From NCBI RefSeq assembly GCF_963678975.1, contig NC_089274.1:32793790-32857789 (forward strand): a DNA stretch of 64,000 bases. Reading direction: 5' to 3'. Under the pieces are notes generated by a model. It was not told where the DNA came from. It did no database searches and saw only the letters and a program-made list of their open reading frames with translations. A program made the position numbers and the translations under genes. Positions 1 through 13,000 of this stretch are shown here, piece after piece. The number at the start of each line of letters is the position of its first letter. Within the stretch, counting starts at the first letter, position 1. The DNA is from Dysidea avara (Eukaryota > Porifera > Demospongiae > Dictyoceratida > Dysideidae).

Positions 1-3000
1 GTAGCTGAACAATCTACAAGGTAACTTCTTCTAGCTGATCTCTCTACAGGGTGATTTGTTTGTAGCTGAGCTATCTACAAGGTAACTTCTTCTAGCTGAC
101 CTCTCTACAGGGTGATTTGTTTGTAGCTGAATTCTGTGCAGGTGATTTGTTTGCAGCTGAGCTCTTTACAGAATGGTTTCTTTGTAGCTGAACTCTCTAC
201 AAGGTAACTTCTTCTAACTGATCTTTCTATAGGGCAATTTGTTTGTGGCTGAATTTTCTACAGGGTGATTTCTTTGAAGCTGAACGCTCTACATAGTGGT
301 TTCTTTGTAACTGAACTCTCTACAAGGTAATTTCTTCTAGCTGATCTCTCTACAGGGTGATTTCTTTGCAGCTGAACTCTCTACATGATGGTTTCTTTGT
401 AGCTGAACTCTCCACAAGGTAACTTCTTTTAGCTGATCTTTCTACAGGGACATTTGTTTGTAGCTTAACTCTCTACAGGTGATTTGTTTGCAGCTGATGA
501 ACTCTCTACATGATGGTTCTTTGTAGCTGAACTCTCTACAAGGTAACTTCTTCTAGCTGATCTCTCTACAGGGAAATTTGTTTGTAGCTGAACTCTCTAC
601 AGGTGATTTGTTTGCAGCTGAACTCTCTATATGATGGTTCTTTGTAGCTGAACTCTGTACAAGGTAACTTCTTCTAGCTGATCTTTCTATAGGGAGATTT
701 GTTTGTAGCTTAACTCTCTACAGGTGATTTGTTTGCAGCTGATGAACTCTCTAAATGATGGTTCTTTGTAGCTGAACTCTCTACAAGGTAACTTCTTCTA
801 GCTGATCTCTCTACAGGGAGATTTGTTTGTAGCTGAACTCTCTACAGGTGATTTGTTTGCAGCTGAACTCTCTACATGATGGTTTCTTTGAAGCTGAACT
901 CTCCACAAGATAACTTCTTCTAGCTGATCTCTCTACAGGGTGATTTGTTTGTAGCTGAACTCTCTTCAGGTGATTTGTTTGCAGCTGAACTCTCTACATG
1001 ATGGTTTCTTTGTAACTGAACTCTCTACAAGGTAACTTCTTCTAGCTGATCTCTCTACAGGGAGATTTGTTTGTAGCTGAACTCTCTACAGGTGATTTGT
1101 TTGCAGCTGAACTCTCTACATGATGGTTTCTTTGTAGCAGAACTCTCTATATAGTGGTTTCTTTGTAACTGAACTCTCTACAAGGTGACTTCTTCTAGCT
1201 GATCTTTCTAGAGGGTGATTTGTTTGTAGCTGAACTCTCTACAAGGAAACTTCTTCTAGCTGATCTCTCTACAGGGAGATTTGTTTGTAACTGAACTCTC
1301 TACAGGTGATTTGTTTGCAGCTGAACTCTCTACATGATGGTTTCTTTGAAGCTGAACTCTCCACAAGGTAACTTCTTCTAGCTGATCTCTCTACAGGGAG
1401 ATTTGTTTGTAGCTGAACTCTCTTCAGGTGATTTGTTTGCAGCTGAACTTTGTAGCTGAACTCTGTACAAGGTAATTTATTTTAGCTGATGTCTCTACAA
1501 GGTCACTAGTTCGTAGCTGAACTCTATACATGATGGTTTCTTTGTAGCTGAACTCTCTACAAGGAAACTTCTTCTAGCTGATCTCTCTACAGGGAGATTT
1601 GTTTGTAACTGAACTCTCTACAGGTGTTTTGTTTGCAGCTGAATTCTCTACATGATGGTTTCTTTGTAGCTGAACTCTCTATAAGGTAATTTCTTCTAGC
1701 TGATCTTTCTACAGGGTGATTTGTTTGTAGCTGAACTCTCTACAAGGAAACTTCTTCTAGCTGATCTCTCTACAGGGAGATTTGTTTCTAGCTGATCTCT
1801 CTACAGGGAGATTTGTTTGTAGCTGAACTCTCTACAGGTGTTTTGTTTGCAGCTGAACTCTCTACATGATGGTTTCTTTGTAACTGAACTCTCCACAAGT
1901 TAACTTCTTCTAGCTGATCTTTCTACAGGGTGATTTGTTTGTAGCTGAACTCTCTCAAGGAAACTTCTAGCTGATCTCTCTACAGGGAGATTTGTTTGTA
2001 GCTGAACTCTCTACAGGTGATTTGTTTGCAGCTGAACTCTCTACATGATGGTTTCTTTGTAACTGAACTCTCTACAAGGTGACTTCTTCTAGCTGATCTT
2101 TCTACAGGGAGATTTGTTTATAGCTGAACTCTCTGCAGGTGATTTGTTTTCAGCTGAACTCTCTATATGATGGTTTCTTTGTAGCAGAACTCTCTACAAG
2201 GTAACTGATGTCTCTTCAAGGTCACTAGTTTGTAGCTGAACTCTCTATATGGTGGTTTCTTTATAACTGAACTCTCTACAAGGTGACTTCTTCTAGCTGA
2301 TCTTTCTACAGAGTGATTTGTTTGTAGCTGAACTCTCTACATGATGGTTTCTTTGTAGCTGAACTCTCCACAAGGTAACTTCTTTTAGCTGATCTTTCTA
2401 CAGGGACATTTGTTTGTAGCTTAACTCTCTACAGGTGATTTGTTTGCAGCTGATGAACTCTCTACATGATGGTTCTTTGTAGCTGAACTCTCTACAAGGT
2501 AACTTCTTCTAGCTGATCTCTCTACAGGGAAATTTGTTTGTAGCTGAACTCTCTACAGGTGATTTGTTTGCAGCTGATGAACTCTCTACATGATGGTTCT
2601 TTGTAGCTGAACTCTCTACAAGGTAACTTCTTCTAGCTGATCTCTCTACAGGGAAATTTGTTTGTAGCTGAACTCTCTACAGGTGATTTGTTTGCAGCTG
2701 AACTCTCTATATGATGGTTCTTTGTAGCTGAACTCTGTACAAGGTAACTTCTTCTAGCTGATCTTTCTATAGGGAGATTTGTTTGTAGCTTAACTCTCTA
2801 CAGGTGATTTGTTTGCAGCTGATGAACTCTCTAAATGATGGTTCTTTGTAGCTGAACTCTCTACAAGGTAACTTCTTCTAGCTGATCTCTCTACAGGGAG
2901 ATTTGTTTGTAGCTGAACTCTCTACAGGTGATTTGTTTGCAGCTGAACTCTCTACATGATGGTTTCTTTGAAGCTGAACTCTCCACAAGATAACTTCTTC

Positions 3001-5155
3001 TAGCTGATCTCTCTACAGGGTGATTTGTTTGTAGCTGAACTCTCTTCAGGTGATTTGTTTGCAGCTGAACTCTCTACATGATGGTTTCTTTGTAACTGAA
3101 CTCTCTACAAGGTAACTTCTTCTAGCTGATCTCTCTACAGGGAGATTTGTTTGTAGCTGAACTCTCTACAGGTGATTTGTTTGCAGCTGAACTCTCTACA
3201 TGATGGTTTCTTTGTAGCAGAACTCTCTATATAGTGGTTTCTTTGTAACTGAACTCTCTACAAGGTGACTTCTTCTAGCTGATCTTTCTAGAGGGTGATT
3301 TGTTTGTAGCTGAACTCTCTACAAGGAAACTTCTTCTAGCTGATCTCTCTACAGGGAGATTTGTTTGTAACTGAACTCTCTACAGGTGATTTGTTTGCAG
3401 CTGAACTCTCTACATGATGGTTTCTTTGAAGCTGAACTCTCCACAAGGTAACTTCTTCTAGCTGATCTCTCTACAGGGAGATTTGTTTGTAGCTGAACTC
3501 TCTTCAGGTGATTTGTTTGCAGCTGAACTTTGTAGCTGAACTCTGTACAAGGTAATTTATTTTAGCTGATGTCTCTACAAGGTCACTAGTTCGTAGCTGA
3601 ACTCTATACATGATGGTTTCTTTGTAGCTGAACTCTCTACAAGGAAACTTCTTCTAGCTGATCTCTCTACAGGGAGATTTGTTTGTAGCTGAACTCTCTA
3701 CAGGTGTTTTGTTTGCAGCTGAATTCTCTACATGATGGTTTCTTTGTAGCTGAACTCTCTATAAGGTAATTTCTTCTAGCTGATCTTTCTACAGGGTGAT
3801 TTGTTTGTAGCTGAACTCTCTACAAGGAAACTTCTTCTAGCTGATCTCTCTACAGGGAGATTTGTTTCTAGCTGATCTCTCTACAGGGAGATTTGTTTGT
3901 AGCTGAACTCTCTACAGGTGTTTTGTTTGCAGCTGAACTCTCTACATGATGGTTTCTTTGTAACTGAACTCTCCACAAGTTAACTTCTTCTAGCTGATCT
4001 TTCTACAGGGTGATTTGTTTGTAGCTGAACTCTCTCAAGGAAACTTCTAGCTGATCTCTCTACAGGGAGATTTGTTTGTAGCTGAACTCTCTACAGGTGA
4101 TTTGTTTGCAGCTGAACTCTCTACATGATGGTTTCTTTGTAACTGAACTCTCTACAAGGTGACTTCTTCTAGCTGATCTTTCTACAGGGAGATTTGTTTA
4201 TAGCTGAACTCTCTGCAGGTGATTTGTTTTCAGCTGAACTCTCTATATGATGGTTTCTTTGTAGCAGAACTCTCTACAAGGTAACTGATGTCTCTTCAAG
4301 GTCACTAGTTTGTAGCTGAACTCTCTATGTGGTGGTTTCTTTATAACTGAACTCTCTACAAGGTGACTTCTTCTAGCTGATCTTTCTACAGAGTGATTTG
4401 TTTGTAGCTGAACTCTCTACAAGGAAACTTCTTCTAGCTGATCTCTCTACAGGGAGATTTGTTTGTAACTGAACTCTCTACAGGTGATTTGTTTGCAGCT
4501 GAACTCTCTACATGATGGTTTCTTTGAAGCTGAACTCTCCACAAGGTATCTTCTTCTAGCTGATCTCTCTACAGGGAGATTTGTTTGTAGCTGAACTCTC
4601 TATAGGTGATGTGTTTGCAGCTGAACTCTCTACATGATGGTTTTTTTGAAGCTGAACTCTCCACAAGGTAACTTCTTCTAGCTGATCTCTCTACAGGGAG
4701 ATTTGTTTGTAGCTGAACTCTCTACAGGTGATTTGTTTGCAGCTGAACTCTCTACATGATGGTTTCTTTGTAGCTGAACTCTCTACAAGGTAATTTATTT
4801 TAGCTGATGTCTCTACAGGTGATTTGTTTGCAGCTAAACTCTCTACATGATGGTTTCTTTGTAGCTGAACTCTCTACAAGGAAACTTCTTCTATTGATCT
4901 CTCTACAGGGCGATTTGTTTGTAGTTGAACTCTCTACATGGTAGTTTCTTTGTAGCTGAACTCTACAAGGTGCTTTCTTCTAGCTGAACTATCCCTTTCC
5001 ATAATTGCATGAACTCCCTATAAGGTAAATTTTTCTAGCTGATCTCTCTACAGGGTGAATTGTTTGTAGCTGATTTCTCTACAGGGTGACTTGTTTCTAG
5101 CTGATCTCTATACAGGTTACTTGTTTCTAGCTGATCTCTTGAATTCTTTTCCGGG
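1..5155 (+). repeat. Satellite array A (about 31-bp monomers)
   Basis: The stretch is a continuous tandem array of 30-31 bp monomers, each built on the core TAGCTGAACTCTCTAC followed by one of four tails: AAGGTAACTTCTTC, AGGGAGATTTGTTTG, AGGTGATTTGTTTGC or ATGATGGTTTCTTTG. Four monomers in order make a higher-order unit of about 124 bp. The array runs off the left window edge, so its full size is unknown. Reverse-complement arrays of the same family lie at 29045-29755 and 30950-33690. It contains no usable ORF. On its right it passes directly into the CTATTAGAG box and the body of composite element A, just as the other two arrays do, so it is best read as the internal satellite of that element. 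Confidence 0.95.
385..4420 (+). repeat. Near-identical ~2-kb tandem duplication inside satellite A
   Basis: Positions 385-2340 and 2341-4420 are two copies of the same irregular series of monomer variants. From 601 to 2340 the match is at a constant offset of 2,080 bp with only a few differences noticed (for example near 2249 versus 4329, and A/G in the monomer around 1608 versus 3688). The second copy is longer by one 124-bp four-monomer unit, near 2505-2628. Copying of a long block with its private variants indicates recent unequal crossover or a similar event. An assembly artefact is possible. Confidence 0.85.
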
Positions 5156-5156
5156 T

Positions 5157-6444
5157 GACTGCTCTATTAGGATGACTGCTCTATTAGAGTATCTCGATCT
5201 CGCACTTGCTGCACCAAGTTGGATTTCGTGTTATAAGGCCCCTATTTGGTGATTATTAGTTTCTCATCCACCGCCCACATCCTTCTTAAGCTACCGCATG
5301 GTACGCCATTATTACTCTGCGCATGCACAGAAGAACACGTGATACCAAACTGTTCTAATTTTTGTTGATGAACGCTACAATGCACTATATATCACCAGGA
5401 GAACTGTTGTTTTCCTTAGCAAATTGCTGCAGTGCCAGTTGCAATCGTGCTCTATTGACTTCATCAAAGCAGGCTATCAGTTGACTGTCGAAAAACAGTT
5501 GGCGATTACGAAAAGTAGAATCAGCTGATGAAGGAAATGTTTGTAGTAAGAAAGAAAGACAATTTGGACAAGGCCTGTACATCAGTGTGCTAATATTATA
5601 AAATAATGGCATAATGGTAATACCCTCCCGCCCGCATCGTAATAATTAGAAAGGCTGGATGAGAAACTAATAATCACCGAATAGGGGCCTAACTCCGTGG
5701 CTTTGAGTCTGATTCTTCTACACCATTGAAGAGCCTTTCTAAGATGATTACTCCTTCTATACAGCGATTTTCAAAGCAATCGCCTTAGCAGTTTATCTGG
5801 TAGGCGTGGCAAGTAGTCGTTTTTTATTAGCTAATCTCGATTGCATAATTGTTACACACTGTTTTTTTTTTTTCGTTGTATCTTCCTGGTTTTTAGCTCG
5901 ATTTCTTTCAAACCACAAAAGGTTTGAGGTTCAATAGTTAACCTATTCACCCACCGATTTTCAGCTTCTTCCCATATGCGGTTTACCCTGTAGGCGTGAC
6001 AACATATTGGTGTTATTTTTCGTGAATAATCGATCATAACTCTTTTCCGGTTTATCATATCCTAGCCAAAGTTAGTACAGAGATGCGCCTTTATACCCCG
6101 CTTCTGTGTGCCAAATTTCAAGGCAATCGGATATAGCGTTCGTGTTTTATAGCAGTTTTTGTAAGTGTGTGAAAAGAGGAAGAAAAATAAGGAAAAAAAC
6201 GAAGAAACTAAGCCAATTTTTGAAGTTGCATATCTTGGGAACGCTTGAAGCGATTTCGCTCTAATTTGGAATGTGGAGTGCTGAAGGCGGAGGGAGTGTC
6301 CACAGCAAAAATCGTCTTGTTTCATCAAGGAAGCACAGAGCTACTAAGGTGCGAAAATTGCATTTTCTTTCTTCCTGTCAATATACTCACGGGTGTTACA
6401 CGCCAGCTTCTTGGGCCGCACGACACACTACCGTGTGTCTTGAT
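5157..6444 (+). mobile_element. Body of composite element A
   Basis: Non-coding body of the composite family, read from the satellite side outward. It opens with a double CTATTAGAG box at 5157-5200, continues through sequence shared with units B (27991-29050, reverse strand), C (30131-30948, reverse strand) and D (17593-18726), and ends in a hairpin with stem GACACAC / GTGTGTC at 6422-6439 followed by CTTGAT. All four copies lose similarity right after this CTTGAT, so it is taken as the true terminus. The body is interrupted by a 453-bp Harbinger-like MITE at 5237-5689. ORFs inside are short and not conserved between copies. Confidence 0.8.
5237..5689. mobile_element. Harbinger-like MITE (TAA target duplication)
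   Basis: About 33-bp terminal inverted repeats start GGCCCCTATTTGGTGATTAT on the left and GGCCCCTATTCGGTGATTAT on the right strand, with one mismatch seen. The element is flanked by TAA on both sides (5234-5236 and 5690-5692). Copy B of the host element (28960-29010, reverse strand) has the uninterrupted site with a single TAA, which confirms the insertion and duplication. A 3-bp TWA duplication is typical of PIF/Harbinger. It encodes no transposase; an ORF at 5385-5612 is judged incidental. Confidence 0.88.
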
Positions 6445-6550
6445 GTCAAAGGCACTGCCTGTATACCGGGTCAATACAGAATTTTTACAATCATAAGATG
6501 GCTATACAATAATAAATCTAGAATTAGCTATTCTAAGTGAGAATCTAATA

Positions 6551-6829
6551 ATGAATCCTGAATTAAATTCTTTTCTCTGTAAGTATATATTACCCACATT
6601 TTCTCCTGTAGAACTTAAACACCTCATGGTGAGTATTACTGGAGGATTTATAGTGCCAGAAGAAAAGGTTATAGTGAAGTTTGCAACTGACAACATTAAT
6701 GTTGTTAAAGTCAGTCCACACTTCAGAGAAATCTATTTTCCAGTTGGGGCATTTAAGGAGAATGACTATGGAAAATTCAAGAAAGTTATGGATGCTGTTG
6801 TTTATGACATTGGATATATTCATGTGTAG
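6551..6829 (+). CDS. Hypothetical 92-aa ORF
   Basis: An open frame from ATG to TAG lies just beyond the end of composite element A. The peptide has ordinary globular composition, including a stretch GFIVPEEKVIVKFATD and an ending DAVVYDIGYIHV. I do not recognise a domain. It could be a short gene, one exon of a plus-strand gene whose other exons I did not find, or chance in AT-rich DNA. No signal peptide or membrane segment is evident. An overlapping minus-strand ORF (6590-6823) is read as its shadow. Confidence 0.3.
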   Translation: MNPELNSFLCKYILPTFSPVELKHLMVSITGGFIVPEEKVIVKFATDNINVVKVSPHFREIYFPVGAFKENDYGKFKKVMDAVVYDIGYIHV

Positions 6830-9498
6830 TGTTGTACTTTTGATGTTTGTATTTCAATGTTAAGTATTTTTGTTGGTTTTTACTTATATAGATATAATAT
6901 ATTCGTACATATACTTTCTAGGCTATGAATGCTATGTACTGTTTATTCCTCAAGTGCATGTGTGTGTTTCATATGCTGTGCTTTTTTAATAAATTTAAGA
7001 CTCTTGTATATACGTGTGTATGTGACCTTGTAAGGAAAGAAAAATAGACATATAGATAACATTTGCTGTAATTATTCATTAGTGAGCATCATTACTTGTT
7101 AAAATTAGCAGTAGAAGTTTGTATACATCTAATTTGTGAACAGAGTTGATATTGAAACTAAGTAGTATTGTTCTAATACTAAAATTTTTAGTATGGCATA
7201 TAAATATCATCAATCCTTATAATATTATAGTTATGCAGCCAAGTAAAGACACAAGCTCTAAACAGTGAATGATGCAACCATTACACATGAGGATTTTATA
7301 AGAACAAACATTGTACAAATTTGCTATACCTCTAACTCACTTGTCAGTAATGCTATCCCTTTTAAACTCGTCACATCACTAGTAACTATCAACACAAACA
7401 ATGAAGCAAATCCATGTGTAGCTGACATCACAGGGACGGTATCATTTTAAACTATCATTATTATATTTCTAATTGCCAAAAACTCGTTTGTATGAGTGTT
7501 GTGCAATGTCATAACAAATTAATAGAAGTGTCAATCGTCGCTGCTCTTGCAACTAAATTAGCTGGTATATAAATTGTTCCATTTTGGGGATGTAAAACAA
7601 AAGCTATACTTATAAGCATCAATTCTTGAAAATAGAATGGACAGCATGATCATGACCTCTGGTATTACGAGGTAGACGTATGTATTTCAAGTAAGTTATG
7701 TATAGGATCTTAAACAACATCGTTAATTAACTTTAATATGTTCCTTCTGTGATGTAGTGTTTCCAGTTCAACATAGTAGTGACTGCCATAAGTTCAAAAA
7801 GTCTGACATTACAAATAACATTGCCTGCTCGGCATTGGATAGCTTCAAGCTATTGATACGTCTGGGTGTGCGGAGCCCACAACATACTCTAGGATGGATC
7901 TTTTGATTATAAGCATGTATTCTAACCTTTCTCTGGCTATGTAGATTACGTTTAAGGAATTAGTACTAACAACATTTTCACAAATCACATTAAAGTTTTA
8001 ACAGTATTTGTACCACTTCACGTTTATCTACATGAAAAAATAATTAACCATTTTCTTTCCCACATTTTCACATTGTAGCAATCCTGCTGCAATGCTTTGT
8101 AGTCGTTGTCAGTTTCTATTCTCCTATATACAATCGTTACTGCAAGAAGGTATGTGATACAGTCTGGTAATTTGTTTATATAGAACAGCAGGTCACTCCT
8201 GTGGTACACCACTAGAGTGACATTCGATTCACTGGATCAGAGGTACTTCCAATTGTAATCACAGATACATGCTTTGCACAGTGTGATTTCCAAACATTCT
8301 TACTAACCATCGGCTCAGTATTCCTTAAGATTCACACAATCAACTTCACCATGTATCATTGCCCTATAGTGTTTTTTTAGAGTTGCAATTATGAAAAACC
8401 AACTTGTTTTCTATAAAACTCATTAATTCTAATTTAGTACAATTAGCAATATGTCCTGAAATTATTCTGAATGTTTCATGAAGAATATTAGATATACAAT
8501 ATAAGAAATTTGGATTCATTGTCCCTACATAGCTGACTGGAGGCATAGCTTGTAGACATGTTAAAGATTGGCTATTATGTTCATATAAATTAATATGAGT
8601 GTTATTGAACAGTGCTCAGTAATCACCTGTTATGCTTTTGAGAAATGTTCATTATTTCCACACTTATGCCACCATCATTGTCCATGCAACAATGTTAGTT
8701 AAATGGTGTATTCAGTAGACTTCAAAATTAATAGTCTTTTATTGCAATTGGTTGCCACATTAGAGAGTAGAATTTCTGATTGCTCTATTGAAGTCAATTT
8801 TTTTAAATGAAATTGTACTGTTTAAGTGACCTACCACAAGGATCTTTGTGGATTTAAAAAACCAAAAATCAGAGGGCGTGATCTCTTACCAACTTAGTGT
8901 TGTAAATGGACATATAGTCATTGTAGGATTTTAAAGACCTTATTATCTCCTAAAGATCAAAGCATTTTATGTATACCATTTTCTAAGCTTTATAGTTGCT
9001 TCAAATGAGAGCATAATTCCCAATTCTTACACATCTATATTGAAATTATGCCAGCATAATCACTGCATTCCTATGCCTATGTAGCTATACAAGTGCACAC
9101 TTAACTCCTACTTTACTGTACACAGAGCCACACTGCTCCACATATATTTGCAGATTCATGCAGTAACTAAGCTTCAAGGAACACATTCCAATCCATATAT
9201 GCTGGCTATCATATTTGACTTTGGATGCACAAACAAGTACAATTCATACACTTTTCTGCATTACTGCATGGACGCAAAGTGGTTACTTATCCAGCAAGTT
9301 AATGAGATATAGAACACACCTTTACCATTATTTATGTTTGTCTATTATGTACTCCTTGTTGTGCCATCCTTTTGCACATCAACACTCATACTTTCTATAT
9401 GCAATGTGCATGCATGCAAAGTCGTAAACATATCAGAAGTATTATTGACACATTAAAAACACTTGATAGCAATAATTGCTACAATTCACAACAGTATT
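6830..9498. other. No recognised gene
   Basis: AT-rich sequence between the hypothetical ORF and the 3' end of FANCE. Only short unconnected ORFs are present (for example 7265-7450, plus strand) and none shows a recognisable domain or a convincing exon chain. A fragment near 8862-8965 is shared with 55256-56115. Confidence 0.6.
8862..8965 (+). repeat. Dispersed repeat fragment (pair with 55256-56115)
   Basis: The left side, GAGGGCGTGATCTCTTACC, matches GAGGGCGTGGTCTCTGACC at 55262, and the right side, GATTTTAAAGACCT, matches 56091. The copy here is about 100 bp and the other about 860 bp, which looks like an internal deletion derivative of the same non-autonomous element. Its class is unknown. 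Confidence 0.5.
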
Positions 9499-10043
9499 TT
9501 AGTTTTGCAACTTTTTTACAGCTAGCTGCAAGCTACGCTGCATAAATGCTGGACTAATCATTTCTACTAAATTCTCTAGATCCTCTGTATGGTCAGCCAT
9601 GGGTGCCTGATGTCTACTCACCAGGGCCAGTAATAGTTTGCCAAAACGAAGGTTGCCAGTCATATAACCAGCAACATGTAGTAGTGTTTGAAGTGTGTCC
9701 CTCAACAATGACTGATCTAGTTCCACCTGTGTACATCATTGTATGAACGAATTGAGACTAAAATTGCAGCTACTACTAACTTTTGCATCAAGTAAGGTCT
9801 GGGCTAATGAAATCACATGGTCATTCCAACAAGCTAAAGTAGTAATATATAAGTGTTGCACAACTACAAAGATTACACGTACGTACCCTGGGATTTCACA
9901 TCAACAAGAAGTCTGTATAATAAATAAACATATATACATGTAAAGTGCACAGTAATGTTATACACACCTCCACAGTGCAGTTACATGATCTCCTAAGTCT
10001 CCTCCTCGGATTATCCCAGAAATAAGATCTGCATGAGCAGAAC
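9499..10043 (-). CDS. FANCE: FANCE exons 6-8: C-terminal end
   Basis: Exon 6 (10043-9966) gives SAHADLISGIIRGGDLGDHV, exon 7 (9833-9781) gives NDHVISLAQTLLDAK and exon 8 (9726-9499) ends with QLAVKKLQN and a stop. The alternation of leucine-rich helices matches the FANC-repeat fold known for the human C-terminal domain, which carries the FANCD2-binding surface. Exon 8 is the strongest single piece of evidence for FANCE identity. Exons 6-8 lie 8.9 kb from exon 5, across the ISL2EU-type insertion. Confidence 0.8.
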
Positions 10044-13000
10044 CTGCAGCAATGAAGTAACTTATACTGTAATTAGTACACATTCATACAGCTACAAACT
10101 ATTTTATATACTGCACATTTATAAAGGGAATAGTCATGTACTATGGAATATCAAGTCTATTTCCAAAGATGCAACTTCCACAAAAAAAATTAATATACAA
10201 AAATTGTATTATTCTCAACATGCATGTGACATGTAGCACAAGTACTAATCACTTCCAGCATTCATTGTTTCCCTTCACTTACAGATAATGTAGGCATTTC
10301 AGTTAGATCCAGATCTAACCTGGTTTAAACAGAGCTATGTGCTAACACCTACCTCACAGGTACTATTATGTTATAACAAAAGAGTAAAAGGTAAACGAGT
10401 ATAATCAAGCTATTTAACAGTAACACAAACAAGCTTTATTCATAATTAAGTGCTCTCACATACAAAACTGGGCGTGGCTACAACTAGACATTTTTCATGC
10501 TGTATTAACACTTCACCAATGAGGGATCAGTGAAAAGATATGATATTAGTTTATGCTCTATACTTTTGAAGTGTGTTACCCAAGCATTGAATGATTGAAA
10601 CATTAACGGACAGTCAAGGCTCTAACAGAGCAGTCAAACTGCTCCCATCTCTGCTTCCTTACTTCTTCAAAACACACTTGTCAGCAACAATTCATTTCAA
10701 GGATTTACACTTTCATCATACCATCACTATAATCAATGCATGATCCAAATAATAACCCACAATCCACCCAGATAATTTATCCGACAAGCTATATAAAAAG
10801 GTGTGGCTTTAAAAAAGCCTGGGTGAAAAGTTGTGAAATAAAAGGTGGAAGCCGTGAAATGGTTGCAATGATGTGGATGACAATAAGCCTTATCCAAATG
10901 ACGTCACAAAATATAAATGGCCACTCTATTTGGGGGACTCTAATATTTTCGCTGTATGTTTTCATAGTGGAATCCCTTGCGACCGCCTTGTATAATCGGC
11001 TTGAATAAGTTGATCTCATTTCAGTGTCAATCAGGGAATGTAGCTATGCTGCCTTTTGCTAAATCTGTCTGATTATTGCTATTTTTTAAACAGGACCATC
11101 CGATCATGGTGTCTAGCAAAGCATCTAGCAAAGCGTCTAGACTCGCAGGAGGACAATCGGAGCCAGGAATTAAGAGTGATTTCGAGTTGTTAAGCGAACA
11201 CGATATCCCCGGGCATCTTTGGATGGTAAAAACCTAGCGAATTGAATGTTGTACAGCTGAAGAGATGGTTAGCTTGCCGTGGAGCACCAGCGAGTGGGAA
11301 GAAACCTCAGTTGATAAAAAGGTTAGCAAGTTAAATTGTTTGCTCATGCTACATTTTTGTGTAGGGTGGAATGCTATATTGAATATGGGTGGGATCAATA
11401 TCTCACTGATCCTGAATGAGGGATAAACTGCCTGCAGAAGCTGGCATCAGTGCACTTATCTGGCTCAGAGTCTCAAAGACTCCTTCAGCATTTACCATCT
11501 CGAGATGGTGTCCAATGGACCAAGCAGTTACACTGTATACCAACTGTCACATTTAGCTCAATATACGATTTTCTTGTCAGTCGTAAAGTTGCAGTTAAGA
11601 AAGTGAGGCACGTCGAGAATGTTGTGGATAACCGTGAAGAAAATGGTGAAGATGCTAGTGATGAGTCATGGTATGAATCTGTTGAATATACTTGCACCTT
11701 AGATAAAGCATACCGCTTCTTTAAGGATGGTCATGTTCAAGATCTCAGATACCATTCCTGCATGGACAAGCCAATCAGATGTCATTTGTGTGACAGCTAC
11801 AGTTTTTCCTTCTATGAGAAAGGATCAGGTTTATAATGTTACCATTATAATAAGAGAGTCCAATGCTCGTGTTGTCACTGCTTACTGTACTTGCCCTGCT
11901 GGATTGTCTGGGTGCTGCAACTGTACAACGGCAACACTGTATTGCCTTGGAGATCATGTGCCTTGGGTCTAAGAGAAGAGGAAAAGCTGGGCTATACTGA
12001 AAGACTACAGAAGTGGAATCAGCCCAAGAAGCGCAATGTTGAGCCACGCCAAACTTTAATGTAAGGCCACACAAGACCATGTATGGCAAGGAGAAGCGTT
12101 CAAAACTCCAGCATGTAAATAACTGGGATTGTCGGCTGAGCACAAGAAGGATAATTGATCCTAACAAGGTAAGAATGCTACGAGAAAGCTTGTATATTAT
12201 AGAAAAAAAAGATTAATGCTGCAGACTTTTTTTATCTGTACTGCTACTGTTGACAGAGACAGGAAGCAGGCACTTGAGAAAAAGAGTATGCTGACCAGTT
12301 ATGGTATATCACGCTTTGTACAAATTTTGGATGAAGAGCTTACCCCATTAGAGAACCAAAAGGAAGAGATGAGGAAAGAGAGAATTGCATGAGCAGAGAT
12401 GCAGAAGGAACAATTAATGCAGCATTTAGCTGCTTTGCAATCATCTGCTGTGCATGATCATGATTACACTTGCAAGGCTGATGATCCCTTACCAAAGCAA
12501 ATTGTCGATGAATCGAATGTCCAGCAGAAGTTGATAGATGACCTTTACACTCATCATGTATACGTCAATGCTACTAGAATACATGAGCTGGAAGCATCAA
12601 CATGAGGGCAGCATGAATCTGAGAAGTGGCACAGTGAACGCAAACTACGCATAACTGCCTCTGTAATAAGTTTGTTGTAATCGACTGACCACAAGTTGTG
12701 TAGCATTTGTCAAACGAAAATTATCTTGTAAGTCTAACACTAACAATATGTTATGGAAGGAAGCACGAAAAGGCAACTATTGTCAGTTATGTAAAACACC
12801 AAAACATGAATGGGAAAGTTGTAAACGTAGAATCATGTGGGCTATTGGTTGATCACTAGATGCCTTAGCTAGCAGCAAGCCCAGATGCTATTGTATCTGA
12901 TTTCAGTGAGCAAATACACAAGAGAGGGTGCTTAGAAGTTAAATGTCCTTATGTGTGTGAAACACAATCCATTGAGGATGCATGTAAGACAGTGAAAGAA

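Noticed and set aside
1..5155. CRISPR-like look of regular ~31-bp repeats
   Set aside because: There are no unique spacers; monomers abut each other and vary as in a satellite, in a clearly eukaryotic context.
5385..6328. Several ORFs of 60-90 aa within element A
   Set aside because: They overlap in different frames, are interrupted by a MITE, and are not kept open in copies B, C and D.
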